From Tardiphaga sp. (GTDB lineage Bacteria; Pseudomonadota; Alphaproteobacteria; Rhizobiales; Xanthobacteraceae): a stretch of 12,939 bases of DNA. The DNA is taken from contig JAQGJF010000841.1 in assembly GCA_028290765.1 (NCBI GenBank), forward strand, positions 1-12,939. Direction: 5' to 3'. Positions 1 through 7,003 of the stretch are shown in pieces. The position numbers and the translations under genes were made by a program. The notes beneath the pieces are model-generated. The model made no database searches. It saw only the letters and a program-made list of their open reading frames with translations, and was not told the DNA's origin. Numbering within the stretch: position 1 is the first letter of the stretch; every line of letters starts with the position of its first letter.

Positions 1-950
1 GCCCATAGCGCCTTTTCGTCGGTTATCTTCTGGCGCAGTTGCTCCGGCGATGACGGCGCAGGCGCGATCAGCTGGATTTTCAGCTTGTCGATCACCGCCG
101 TTTCGCCGAGGGTTTTGCGCACCTCGGCGTTGACGGTCGCGATGATCGAGGGCGGCGTGCCGCCAGGTGCGACCAGCGCGTTCCAGGCATCCGATTGCAC
201 GTCGATGCCGCTCTCCTTCAGCGTCGGCACGTCGGGCAGAAACGGCGACCGGACCGGCGTCGAGACTGCGAGGATTTTGACCGCGCCGGTGGCAAGCTGC
301 GGCGTCACCGCGATCGCCGGCAGACACGCCGCCTGCACGTCGCCGCGGATCAGCGCGGTCACCGCATTGGGCGAGCCGGCATAGGGAATATGCACCATGG
401 TAGCGCCGGCCTTTTGCCCGATCGCCTCCATGCACAGCTGCGACAGCGAGCCGGCGCCGATCGAGCCGTAAGCGAGGCCCTTGCTGTCGGCTTTCAGCTT
501 GGCGACGAATTCCGCGACATTGGACACACCGAGGCTGGCGGGGACCGCGAGCACGCTCGGCAGCTGGGTCAGCAATGTGATCGGTACGAGGTCGGTATCG
601 GGGTTGTAGGGCAGTTTGGCGAACAGCAGCGTGTTGATGGCGAGCGGGCCGCCCAGCGATATGCCGAGTGTGGCGCCGTCGGGCGCGGCTTTCGCCACCG
701 CATCGGTGCCGATGTTGCCGGAGGCGCCGGGTTTGTTTTCGACCACGAAGCTCGATCCGGGATGCCGCGCCTGCAGGCTGTCGGCGAGCACGCGTCCGAC
801 CATGTCGGGCGTCGAACCCGGCGCGAACGGCACCACGATCCGCACCGTCTTCGGCGGCCAGTCTTGGGCCTGCGCCGCTCCCGGGAGCCACAGCAGCGCC
901 GTCAGCGCCAGTATCAGCCGGCGCGTTTGTTCCGTGGTGTTTCGCAGCAT
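1..950 (-). CDS. Bug-family tripartite tricarboxylate transporter substrate-binding protein (C-terminus cut by window edge)
   Basis: Periplasmic solute receptor of the Bug/TctC family, which captures carboxylates or other small organic acids for a TctAB-type permease. Reading the minus strand from 950 gives an N-terminal Sec signal (RRLILALTALLWLPGAAQA, cleavage before QDWP), then the family opening TVRIVVPFAPGSTPD and later VVENKPGASGNIG, a hallmark segment; VHIPYAGSPNAVTALIRGDV and DVPTLKESGI also fit the family. The frame is open to position 1 (last residues KALW), so about 316 residues are visible and only some 10-20 are missing. An ATG at 959 is also in frame, but AGGG sits nine bases before the ATG at 950, so I prefer 950. 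No tctA or tctB gene is visible here; orphan Bug receptors are common in this clade. The ligand cannot be inferred. The gene is divergent from the NnrU-family gene. Confidence 0.9.
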   Translation of the reverse strand, partial: MLRNTTEQTRRLILALTALLWLPGAAQAQDWPPKTVRIVVPFAPGSTPDMVGRVLADSLQARHPGSSFVVENKPGASGNIGTDAVAKAAPDGATLGISLGGPLAINTLLFAKLPYNPDTDLVPITLLTQLPSVLAVPASLGVSNVAEFVAKLKADSKGLAYGSIGAGSLSQLCMEAIGQKAGATMVHIPYAGSPNAVTALIRGDVQAACLPAIAVTPQLATGAVKILAVSTPVRSPFLPDVPTLKESGIDVQSDAWNALVAPGGTPPSIIATVNAEVRKTLGETAVIDKLKIQLIAPAPSSPEQLRQKITDEKALW

Positions 951-969
951 TGCGCCCATCCCTAAACCA

Positions 970-975
970 GTTATA
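970..975 (-). promoter_or_regulatory. Possible -10 element (TATAAC) for the Bug receptor gene
   Basis: The minus strand reads TATAAC about 20 bases before the chosen start at 950. I see no convincing -35 hexamer at the right distance, so this is a weak candidate resting on one hexamer. Confidence 0.25.
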
Positions 976-1040
976 CCCGGAGCCGCTTTGCGGGGCTCTT
1001 GCGTCGCGCGGACCATAGTGGGATTTTTCCGCCGCGCAAA

Positions 1041-1057
1041 CCGCCCTTCGCGGGCGG
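1041..1057 (+). other. GC-rich hairpin in the leader of the NnrU-family gene
   Basis: CCGCCC (1041-1046) pairs with GGGCGG (1052-1057) across the loop TTCGC. It ends about 20 bases before the AGGAGG ribosome-binding site. No T-run follows, so it could be a leader structure or the end of a minus-strand feature rather than a terminator. The structure is seen; any role is inference. Confidence 0.35.
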
Positions 1058-1078
1058 ACGGGTCGGACAAGGCGGACC

Positions 1079-1084
1079 AGGAGG
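1079..1084 (+). promoter_or_regulatory. Strong Shine-Dalgarno that sets the NnrU-family start
   Basis: AGGAGG, extending to AGGAGGTG, lies four bases before the ATG at 1089. The same frame is open upstream to 999, but the upstream residues (Arg/Gly/Pro rich) do not resemble a membrane protein, so this site fixes the start at 1089. Confidence 0.8.
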
Positions 1085-1088
1085 TGTC

Positions 1089-1673
1089 ATGGGACTCGGC
1101 GTGATGATCCTCGGCCTCGTGCTGTTCCTTGGCGTCCATTTGCTGACGACCCAGCGCGACTTGCGCGCGCAAGTGATCGCGATGGGCGGCGAGAGCGCCT
1201 ACAAGATCGGTTACGCGCTGGTGTCGGCCGCGGGGCTGGCGTTGATCGTCTGGGGTTTCGCCAATTACCGCGCGACCGGCTGGATCGACGTCTGGTCTCC
1301 GCCGACCGCCTTCAAGCACATCACCGTGGCGCTGATGCTCCCGGCCGTGATCCTGGTGGTGGCGTCCTATGTCCGCGGGCGGATTTACACCACGCTGAAA
1401 CATCCGATGCTGGCCGGCGTCAAATTGTGGGCCGCGGCGCATCTGCTCGCCAATGGCGATCTCGGTTCGATCATCCTGTTCGGGTCGTTTCTGGCCTGGG
1501 CGGTGTTCGACCGGATTTCGTTGAAACGCCGCGCCGATCCCGGGGCGCCGCCGATACCGGTGGGAGGCCCCGGCAACGACCTGATCGCGATCGCGGTCGG
1601 CGTCGTCGCCTATCTCGCGCTCGCCTTCGCATTTCATCCCGTCGTGATCGGCGTTCCCGTCGTGGGCGCTTGA
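1089..1673 (+). CDS. NnrU family integral membrane protein
   Basis: A 194-residue polytopic inner-membrane protein. Hydrophobic segments lie at about residues 3-19, 40-58, 76-95, 112-142 and 163-185. The diagnostic block is HPMLAGVKLWAAAHLLANGD (105-124) followed by FGSFLAWAVFDR, which is characteristic of NnrU. Founding members are encoded near nitrite/nitric-oxide reductase genes and are NO-responsive; the family is related to plant 15-cis-zeta-carotene isomerase, which binds haem through histidines. His105 and His118 here are plausible equivalents, though that is inference. No denitrification or carotenoid genes are visible nearby, so the physiological role is open. Start chosen from the AGGAGG four bases upstream. 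Confidence 0.9.
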   Translation: MGLGVMILGLVLFLGVHLLTTQRDLRAQVIAMGGESAYKIGYALVSAAGLALIVWGFANYRATGWIDVWSPPTAFKHITVALMLPAVILVVASYVRGRIYTTLKHPMLAGVKLWAAAHLLANGDLGSIILFGSFLAWAVFDRISLKRRADPGAPPIPVGGPGNDLIAIAVGVVAYLALAFAFHPVVIGVPVVGA

Positions 1674-1777
1674 TGCTGCTGTTAACGGAGCTGTGAAGCG
1701 GCGAGCCTGTGAAGGAACGGGCGTGGATGGCGTGGATCCAGTATAAGACGGCTGGGCGCTGGAACGGAGATCGAACG

Positions 1778-2023
1778 ATGAAATACCTGCTATTGGCGGC
1801 GATCGCTGCCGGTGTTGCAGCGATGCCCGCCGGCGGCCATGCCGAAACCGCGAAGAAAATCCACAGGTCTCACTCGTCATATGAGTCGCGCGGTGCGATC
1901 CCAGGTAACCTCGACCTGTCCGGTGGTAATGCGGCGACTGGCGGAAACAACGCCAATTCCATGAGCGGCTCCAATAGCGCCGGCTCGAACGCCAACGGCC
2001 GCACCAGCGGTGGCAGGAGCTGA
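1778..2023 (+). CDS. Small exported Asn/Ser/Gly-rich protein, copy 1
   Basis: An 81-residue protein of unknown function. It begins MKYLLLAAIAAGVAAMPAGGHA, a good Sec signal peptide with likely cleavage after GHA or a few residues later. The mature part opens with a basic KKIHRSH patch, then becomes low in hydrophobicity and rich in Asn, Ser and Gly (NNANSMSGSNSA, then NANGRT). There is no Cys. GGAG is placed eight bases before the ATG at 1778; an in-frame start at 1709 would bury the signal peptide and is unlikely. A second gene 170 bases downstream encodes a paralogue with the same architecture and long runs of identical DNA, which supports both as real genes. It could be a secreted or surface peptide, but I recognise no domain. 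Confidence 0.72.
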   Translation: MKYLLLAAIAAGVAAMPAGGHAETAKKIHRSHSSYESRGAIPGNLDLSGGNAATGGNNANSMSGSNSAGSNANGRTSGGRS

Positions 2024-2033
2024 CGGGCGGCTT

Positions 2034-2083
2034 CGCGATCGGAACATCCCGACTTGAAGCCCATCATCAATGACCCGATCGCG
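2034..2083 (+). other. 9-bp inverted repeat after small-protein copy 1
   Basis: CGCGATCGG (2034-2042) is matched by CCGATCGCG (2075-2083), a perfect 9-bp inverted repeat with a 32-base spacer, starting 11 bases after the stop codon. It could fold as a long-loop hairpin separating the two tandem genes, or be a protein-binding site. There is no T-run, so a classical intrinsic terminator is unlikely. Confidence 0.4.
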
Positions 2084-2193
2084 GACGCTGCGGTGCGATC
2101 CTCTGACGTTGTTGTGAAGGAATAAGTGCGCGCAGCTGCGGTTTGTTTTCGAAGGCAAAACGCGCCGAAATGCGCCGACAGGGAGATCGAACG

Positions 2194-2427
2194 ATGAAGA
2201 CTCTGATCCATGTGGCGATTGCCGTCAGCATTGTCCTGATGCCCGTCGGTTACGCCGAGGCCGCGAAGCGGATTCACAAATCCCACAAGGTTCAGTTCTC
2301 CCGCGGTATTCAGCCTACGCCCGGATTTTCCGTCGGCAACGGGGCTACCGGAGAAAACAACGCCAATTCCATGAGCGGTTCGAACAGCGCGGCCGAGAAC
2401 GCCAACGGCCGCACCAATTGCTGTTGA
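2194..2427 (+). CDS. Small exported Asn/Ser/Gly-rich protein, copy 2 (paralogue of the gene at 1778)
   Basis: A 77-residue protein of unknown function, paralogous to its upstream neighbour. The signal peptide MKTLIHVAIAVSIVLMPVGYAEA is followed by a basic AKRIHKSHK patch, a short variable middle, and the shared tail NNANSMSGSNSA then NANGRT. It ends in Asn-Cys-Cys, while copy 1 has no cysteine and ends in a Ser/Gly-rich tail, so the extreme C-termini have diverged. DNA is identical between copies over 24 bases at 2355-2378 (versus 1945-1968), 20 bases at 2397-2416 (versus 1987-2006), and 17 bases spanning the ribosome-binding site and start at 2182-2198 (versus 1766-1782). GGAG lies eight bases before the ATG. 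Function cannot be assigned. Confidence 0.72.
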   Translation: MKTLIHVAIAVSIVLMPVGYAEAAKRIHKSHKVQFSRGIQPTPGFSVGNGATGENNANSMSGSNSAAENANGRTNCC

Positions 2428-2575
2428 AATTAAGCATGTCCCTGGTAACGCTTTGATCGGGCTTGCTTTGCCTTGCCGTCGCCATATCGCTAGGGTATCG
2501 CCGCCGCCATGACGGGGCGCCCCATTCGGCGCGGCGTGGATGGGACGCGGCCAACCGGGGACGGGATTACCTTAA

Positions 2576-3229
2576 GTGTCTGAATTATTTAATGAAGTCG
2601 ACGAAGACGTACGCCGTGACCAGCTCAAGAAGCTGTGGGACCAGTATTCCATCTATCTGGTGGCCGGCGCGCTGCTGATCATCGCCGCGGTGGGCGGCTG
2701 GCGCGGCTACCAGTACCTGGAGGCCAAGAAGGCCGCCGAGGCCGGGGCCGCCTTCGACCAGGCGGCGGATCTCGCCGAGAAGAACAAGCCCGCCGAGGCC
2801 GAGGCCGCTTTCACCAAGCTGGCCGCCGAGGCGCCGTCCGGCTACCGCACGCTGGCGCGGCTGCGCGCCGCGGCGGAAGCCGCCAAGCGCGACCCGCAGG
2901 CCGCCGTGAAACTGTACGACGAGATCGCCGCCGATCGCAGCGTCAACGTCCCAGAGCAGGATCTCGCCAAGCTGCGCGCTGCCGGCCTACTGCTGGAAAC
3001 CACGACCTACGACAATATGCTGCAGCGGCTGGAACCGGCGGCGGCGCCGGGCAGCACGTACCGGCATTCCGCGCGGGAATTGCTGGCGCTGTCGGCCTGG
3101 CGTTCCAACAACGTCGTGGCGACGCGGCGGTGGCTCGACCTGATTGCCAATGACGGCGAGACACCGGCGAGCCTGCGCACCCGCACGGAGGCGCTGCAGG
3201 CGTTGCTTCCGCCGGTGGCCAAGAGCTGA
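2576..3229 (+). CDS. Membrane-anchored tetratricopeptide protein, YfgM-like
   Basis: A 217-residue protein with a cytoplasmic N-terminal tail (MSELFNEVDEDVRRDQLKKLWDQY), one membrane anchor at about residues 26-45 (IYLVAGALLIIAAVGGW), and an Ala-rich helical periplasmic region in TPR-like hairpins through the C-terminus. This is the layout of YfgM, which in E. coli associates with the SecYEG translocon and periplasmic chaperones. The start is a GTG at 2576; the residues after it match the usual opening of alphaproteobacterial homologues (acidic stretch before the anchor), though no good Shine-Dalgarno is visible. It lies upstream of a lipoprotein gene and der, echoing the E. coli order yfgM-bamB-der. 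The family call is firm; the exact role in this lineage is inferred. Confidence 0.88.
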   Translation: MSELFNEVDEDVRRDQLKKLWDQYSIYLVAGALLIIAAVGGWRGYQYLEAKKAAEAGAAFDQAADLAEKNKPAEAEAAFTKLAAEAPSGYRTLARLRAAAEAAKRDPQAAVKLYDEIAADRSVNVPEQDLAKLRAAGLLLETTTYDNMLQRLEPAAAPGSTYRHSARELLALSAWRSNNVVATRRWLDLIANDGETPASLRTRTEALQALLPPVAKS

Positions 3230-3268
3230 AGACGCGTCGACGACCAAGATCTGAGTGAGAAGCTGTCC

Positions 3269-3847
3269 ATGCGCCGTTTGCAACGTCTCGTTTCCGCATC
3301 CGTCCTGATCGCGCTGTCCAGCGTGCTGACCGGATGCGGCAGCATGAGCAATTGGGATCCGATGGACATGCTCGATATCTTCGACACCAAGAAAAAGCTG
3401 CCCGGCGAGCGCAAGCCTGTGTTCCCCGAGGGCGTCCCCGGCGTGCAGCAGGGCGTGCCGAAAGAACTGTACAAGGGCAGCAATCCCGATCCGCTGCAGC
3501 AGCAGGACGCTGCGATCGCGCCGCCGCCGCCGCCCGCCGCGGAGGCGAAATCGGCGAAGCGCGGTGCCAAGCCGAAGGCGAGCAAGCCCGCCGCGGTCAG
3601 CGCCGCGCCCGCGCAGGACCCGGCCGCGGAGCCCGATGCGGCGGCAGCCCCCGAAGAGGAAGGCGGCACCGCCGCGGCACCTCCCGCGCCGCCCAAGAAA
3701 ATAGTCCGGCGGCGCACCACGTCCTTGCCGAACGATGAGCCGGCCGCACAGCCCGCAACACGCGCCCAGCAGGCCCAGCCCCAGCAGACGCAGCCCTCGG
3801 CTTCGCCATTCCCGGCGCCGATGCCCAGCGGTACTTTCCAGCGCTGA
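3269..3847 (+). CDS. Ala/Pro-rich lipoprotein located between yfgM-like gene and der
   Basis: A 192-residue predicted lipoprotein. The signal [22 protein letters not shown] carries the lipobox LTGC with lipidated Cys23 followed by Gly-Ser, so outer-membrane retention is plausible. After it comes a short ordered-looking part ([45 protein letters not shown]) and then about 120 residues of low complexity rich in Ala, Pro, Lys and Gln, with a PPPPP run. It occupies the slot where E. coli and many other bacteria have bamB, but it has no room for a beta-propeller and no PQQ-like repeats. It starts 39 bases after the YfgM-like stop, consistent with one operon. A spacer or cell-wall-associated lipoprotein is possible; I do not assign a function. 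Confidence 0.82.
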   Translation: MRRLQRLVSASVLIALSSVLTGCGSMSNWDPMDMLDIFDTKKKLPGERKPVFPEGVPGVQQGVPKELYKGSNPDPLQQQDAAIAPPPPPAAEAKSAKRGAKPKASKPAAVSAAPAQDPAAEPDAAAAPEEEGGTAAAPPAPPKKIVRRRTTSLPNDEPAAQPATRAQQAQPQQTQPSASPFPAPMPSGTFQR

Positions 3848-3866
3848 GACAAGGGTTTTCGTCTCA
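3845..3866 (+). terminator. Weak hairpin overlapping the lipoprotein stop codon
   Basis: TGAGAC (3845-3850) pairs with GTCTCA (3861-3866) around a 10-base loop, followed by TTTA. The stem includes the stop codon of the lipoprotein gene. It is short and AT-poor downstream, so it is at most a leaky terminator between the lipoprotein gene and der. Confidence 0.25.
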
Positions 3867-3881
3867 TTTATACGCATCGAG

Positions 3882-3928
3882 GAGCATTTTCCGGCAAACT
3901 GACTTCAGTTTCCCGCGAGAAAATGCTC
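3882..3928. repeat. Nested palindromic intergenic element upstream of der
   Basis: An outer perfect 10-bp stem, GAGCATTTTC (3882-3891) with GAAAATGCTC (3919-3928), encloses an inner perfect 6-bp hairpin, AAACTG (3896-3901) with CAGTTT (3906-3911) and loop ACTT. The whole 47-base unit can form one long stem-loop with small internal bulges. Its style, GAGCAT...ATGCTC with TTTTCCGG inside, resembles palindromic intergenic repeats that I recall being frequent in Bradyrhizobium-type genomes. It lies 45 bases before the der start, so it should appear in the der leader of any read-through transcript. Confidence 0.7.
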
Positions 3929-3972
3929 TCAACCTCTTTTCGGAATACGCGCCGACGGCGCACGGATCATTC

Positions 3973-5358
3973 ATGTCTTTCACCATTGCCATCATCGGCC
4001 GGCCCAATGTCGGAAAATCGACGCTGTTCAACCGGCTGGTCGGCCAGAAACTCGCGCTGGTCGATGACACGCCCGGGGTTACCCGCGACCGCCGCGAAGG
4101 CCAGGGCAAGCTCGGCGACCTCGAATTCACCATCATCGATACCGCCGGCCTCGACGAAGGCGCCAAGGGCTCGCTGACCGCGCGGATGCAGGAGCAGACC
4201 GAGACCGCGATCGGCCTCGCCGACGCGCTGATGTTCGTGATCGACGCCCGCGCCGGCCTGACGCCGAACGACCGGGCGTTCGCCGACTTCGCCCGCCGCG
4301 CCAACAAGCCGGTGGTGCTCGTCGCCAACAAGAGCGAAGGCAAGCATGGCGAGGCCGGCGCCATGGAATCCTACGCGCTCGGTTTGGGCGAGCCGATCCA
4401 GATCTCCGCCGAACATGGCGAAGGCCTGAGCGACCTGTACGACGCGCTGCGCGTGCTGATGCCGGAGCCCGTCGAAGAGCGGGAGGAGTTCGACGACGAC
4501 GACGTCATCGAGCCTGACGAAGACCTCTCGAAGCGGCCGATCCGGGTTGCCATCGTCGGCCGGCCCAATGCCGGCAAGTCCACGATGATCAATCATCTGC
4601 TCGGCGAAGAGCGGCTCCTGACCTCGGCCGAGGCCGGCACCACGCGCGATTCGATTTCCGTCGAGATTACCTGGCAGGGCCGCGAATTCCGGGTGTTCGA
4701 CACCGCCGGGCTGCGCCGGCGGTCGCGGATCGAGGAGAAGCTGGAAAAGCTCTCGGTGGCGGACGCGCTGCGCGCGGTGCGCTTCGCCGAAGTCGTGGTG
4801 CTGATGATGGATTCGCAGAACAAGTTCGAGGAACAGGATCTGCGCATCGCCGACCTGATCGAACGCGAGGGCCGCGCGCTGGTGATCGCGGTCAACAAAT
4901 GGGATTTGATGGGGCGGCAGGCGAGCCTGATCGCGGGCCTGCGCACCGACGTCGACCATTTGCTGCCGCAGGTGAAGGGCGTGCCGATCGTCGCGGTATC
5001 CGGCCTGATTGGCGAAGGCATCGACCGCCTGATGAAAGCGATCGAGGAATCCTATGCGGTGTGGAACCGGCGGGTGCCAACCGCGTCGCTCAATCGCTGG
5101 TTCGAACAGGCCGTGGATTCCAATCCGCCGCCGGCGGTTTCGGGCCGGCGGCTCAAACTGAATTATGTGACGCAGACCAAGGCGCGGCCGCCGAGTTTCG
5201 TGGTGTTCTGTTCGCGCGCGGATGCTGTGCCGGAATCCTATCTGCGCTATCTCGTCAACAGCCTGCGCACGTTCTTCGAATTGCCGGGCACGCCGGTGCG
5301 CATCACGCTGCGCGAGAAGGCCAATCCGTTTGCCCACAAGCGCAGGCGGCCATCGTGA
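3973..5358 (+). CDS. der: Ribosome biogenesis GTPase Der (EngA)
   Basis: A 461-residue double-GTPase needed for 50S ribosomal subunit maturation. The first G domain has GRPNVGKST at 9-17, DTAG at 56-59 and NKSE at 119-122 (the usual final Asp is Glu). An acidic linker ([18 protein letters not shown]) leads to the second G domain with GRPNAGKST at 196-204, DTAG at 243-246 and NKWD at 308-311. The KH-like domain runs from about 360 to the basic C-terminal tail [11 protein letters not shown]. Length and order are typical of the family. The ATG at 3973 gives the canonical opening [16 protein letters not shown]. The gene follows the lipoprotein gene by 125 bases, a gap holding a palindromic element, and its stop overlaps the next gene's start. 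Confidence 0.98.
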   Translation: MSFTIAIIGRPNVGKSTLFNRLVGQKLALVDDTPGVTRDRREGQGKLGDLEFTIIDTAGLDEGAKGSLTARMQEQTETAIGLADALMFVIDARAGLTPNDRAFADFARRANKPVVLVANKSEGKHGEAGAMESYALGLGEPIQISAEHGEGLSDLYDALRVLMPEPVEEREEFDDDDVIEPDEDLSKRPIRVAIVGRPNAGKSTMINHLLGEERLLTSAEAGTTRDSISVEITWQGREFRVFDTAGLRRRSRIEEKLEKLSVADALRAVRFAEVVVLMMDSQNKFEEQDLRIADLIEREGRALVIAVNKWDLMGRQASLIAGLRTDVDHLLPQVKGVPIVAVSGLIGEGIDRLMKAIEESYAVWNRRVPTASLNRWFEQAVDSNPPPAVSGRRLKLNYVTQTKARPPSFVVFCSRADAVPESYLRYLVNSLRTFFELPGTPVRITLREKANPFAHKRRRPS

Positions 5359-6614
5359 GCGATGAGCCCGCCGCAAGCCTGACCGAAGCGCGGCTGGTGG
5401 AGACGCCGCGCGGTGCGGCGGTTGCTTTCATCTTCGTCACCATCCTGCTCGACATGTTCGCACTCGGCGTGATCATGCCGGTGCTGCCGAAGCTGGTGGA
5501 GAGTTTTGTCGACAACGACACCGCCAGCGCCGCCCGGATCTTCGGCCTGTTCGGCACCGCATGGGCGCTGATGCAGTTCTTCTTCTCGCCCATTCTGGGT
5601 GGCCTGTCGGACCGGTTCGGCCGCCGGCCGGTGGTGCTGCTGTCGAATTTCGGCCTGGCGCTCGATTACGTCCTGATGGCATTGGCGCCATCGCTGCTTT
5701 GGTTGTTCATCGGCCGGGTGATTTCCGGCATTACCTCCGCCAGCATCTCGACGTCGTTCGCCTATATCGCGGATATCACGCCGCCGGAGCGGCGCGCCGC
5801 GGTATTCGGCAAGGTCGGCGCCGCGTTCGGCGCCGGATTCATCCTCGGGCCCGCGGTCGGCGGCCTGCTCGGCGGGATGGATCCGCGGCTGCCGTTCTGG
5901 GTCGCGGCAGGCCTGAGCTTTGCCAATACGTTGTATGGCCTTCTTGTTCTGCCGGAGTCGCTGCCGAAACACCTGCGCTCGCCGTTTCGCTGGCGCAGCG
6001 CCAATCCGGTGGGGGCGCTGAAATTGCTGCGCTCGAACGCGGTTCTCGCAGGTCTGTCGGTGGTGAACTTCATCGCCCAGCTGGCGCACGTCGTGTTGCC
6101 GAGCACCTTCGTGCTCTATGCGACCTATCGTTATGGCTGGGACGAGAAGACCGTTGGCCTGACACTGGCGTTGGTCGGCGTTTGCGCCATGGTGGTGCAG
6201 GGCGCGGCGATCGGGCCGATCGTGAAGCGCTTCGGCGAACGCAACGCGCTGCTGCTGGGGCTTGGCTGTGGCGCGGTGGGCTTTCTGGTTTTCGGCGCCG
6301 CGCCGACTGGCCATCTGTTCTGGCTCGGCATTCCGGTGATGGCGCTATGGGGCGTTGCAGGCGCCGCCACGCAGGGCCTGATGACGCAGTTGGTCAGCCC
6401 GGAGCAGCAGGGTCAGCTGCAGGGTGCCACCAACAGCGTGCAGAGCGTGTCCCAGCTGCTCGGCCCGTTCCTGTTCACGCTGACCTTCGCATATTTCATC
6501 GGCACCGGTGCGCCGTTGATCCTGCCTGGTGCGCCGTTCCTGCTGGCTTCGGGGCTCTTGATATTGGCGCTGGTGATCGCGACGCGCGTGCTGACCAAAA
6601 TGCGCGGCGCTTGA
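5355..6614 (+). CDS. TetA-like major facilitator superfamily transporter
   Basis: A 419-residue inner-membrane drug:proton antiporter-type MFS protein with about 12 hydrophobic segments. Asp33 lies in helix 1 ([21 protein letters not shown]). The cytoplasmic loop 2-3 motif is [11 protein letters not shown] (82-92), essentially the TetA motif A, and [22 protein letters not shown] and [20 protein letters not shown] also match the TCR/Tet subgroup. The GTG start at 5355 overlaps the der stop codon (GTGA), which implies translational coupling; a further Met codon follows only deep in the protein. The subgroup includes tetracycline exporters but also many chromosomal proteins of unknown substrate, so resistance should not be assumed. 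The gene ends 12 bases from the stop of the convergent 55-residue protein gene. Confidence 0.93.
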   Translation: MSDEPAASLTEARLVETPRGAAVAFIFVTILLDMFALGVIMPVLPKLVESFVDNDTASAARIFGLFGTAWALMQFFFSPILGGLSDRFGRRPVVLLSNFGLALDYVLMALAPSLLWLFIGRVISGITSASISTSFAYIADITPPERRAAVFGKVGAAFGAGFILGPAVGGLLGGMDPRLPFWVAAGLSFANTLYGLLVLPESLPKHLRSPFRWRSANPVGALKLLRSNAVLAGLSVVNFIAQLAHVVLPSTFVLYATYRYGWDEKTVGLTLALVGVCAMVVQGAAIGPIVKRFGERNALLLGLGCGAVGFLVFGAAPTGHLFWLGIPVMALWGVAGAATQGLMTQLVSPEQQGQLQGATNSVQSVSQLLGPFLFTLTFAYFIGTGAPLILPGAPFLLASGLLILALVIATRVLTKMRGA

Positions 6615-6626
6615 ACCCGGCAGTGC

Positions 6627-6794
6627 TTAACCGCGGCCGGCGCGAAGCGTCCGGTGGGCGAGCTGGCTCTTGTAATTTTCAAGCAATTCCGCCGCAAAAT
6701 CAGTCACTTCCTGGCGCACGAGTTTGGCCTCGGCATCCGAAACCGGATGTTTGAAGGCGAAGGCGCGCATGACCTTGTCGACGATAGCCTGCAT
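6627..6794 (-). CDS. Small conserved-looking protein of 55 residues
   Basis: A short soluble protein, MQAIVDKVMRAFAFKHPVSDAEAKLVRQEVTDFAAELLENYKSQLAHRTLRAGRG. It reads as mostly amphipathic helix with alternating charge (about residues 20-45) and a basic tail; there is no signal peptide or membrane segment and no cysteine. AGGAG at 6801-6805 lies six bases before the ATG at 6794, a near-ideal ribosome-binding site, so I reject the longer in-frame start at 6929. A good match to a general-stress (EcfG) promoter ends about 25 bases before the start. The helical, charged character would suit a small interaction or regulatory protein, but I recognise no family. It is convergent with the MFS gene. 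Confidence 0.7.
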   Translation of the reverse strand: MQAIVDKVMRAFAFKHPVSDAEAKLVRQEVTDFAAELLENYKSQLAHRTLRAGRG

Positions 6795-6800
6795 GAAGAA

Positions 6801-6805
6801 CTCCT
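6801..6805 (-). promoter_or_regulatory. Shine-Dalgarno AGGAG that sets the start of the 55-residue protein
   Basis: Minus-strand AGGAG six bases before the ATG at 6794. It argues for this start over the in-frame codon at 6929, whose extra 45 residues would include the promoter-like region. Confidence 0.7.
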
Positions 6806-6818
6806 GATCCCGGGTTGA

Positions 6819-6843
6819 AACCCTCCTTGGTGTGGAAAGTTCC
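6819..6843 (-). promoter_or_regulatory. EcfG-like (general stress) promoter before the 55-residue protein gene
   Basis: On the minus strand GGAAC (6843-6839) is followed after 16 bases by GGTT (6822-6819). The established alphaproteobacterial EcfG consensus is GGAAC-N16/17-cGTT, so this is a full -35 match and a three-of-four -10 match. Its distance from the start codon allows a short leader containing the AGGAG site. Sequence match only; no expression evidence. Confidence 0.45.
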
Positions 6844-6966
6844 AACCGTGAGTCATCCAACGGGGCCAACAGGTTCAATGCCGCTTTGTTCACGCTGGAA
6901 CGAACAGGGGACGGGATTTCACCTCGCATGACGGGTTAAGAAAGCGTGTCATCGAGCCGATAGGCA

Positions 6967-6995
6967 ACCGGCCGGATCGCCAGGATCCGGCCGGT
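6967..6995 (-). terminator. Strong 12-bp hairpin terminator after the Liv-type binding protein gene
   Basis: ACCGGCCGGATC (6967-6978) and GATCCGGCCGGT (6984-6995) form a perfect 12-bp stem with a five-base loop, starting nine bases past the stop codon at 7004. Read on the minus strand it is followed by TTGCCTATC rather than a clean T-run, so it may act as a factor-assisted terminator or 3'-end stabiliser. The position and stem strength make a transcript-end role likely. Confidence 0.72.
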
Positions 6996-7003
6996 CGACG
7001 CGT

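Noticed and set aside
195..965. Plus-strand open frame opposite the Bug receptor gene
   Set aside because: The product is Arg/His/Gln-rich without domains; the minus strand encodes a clear signal peptide and Bug family blocks.
2514..2523. GGGGCGCCCC palindrome before the YfgM-like gene
   Set aside because: A 10-base GC palindrome is expected to occur by chance in such GC-rich DNA and nothing else supports a site.
3967..5376. Long open frame on the strand opposite der
   Set aside because: It is rich in Arg/His/Gly/Asp with no recognisable motif and mirrors the codon bias of der, whose GTPase motifs are intact.
5355..6614. Calling the MFS gene a tetracycline resistance determinant
   Set aside because: Motif similarity to TetA is clear, but many chromosomal members have other or unknown substrates and there is no resistance-cassette context.
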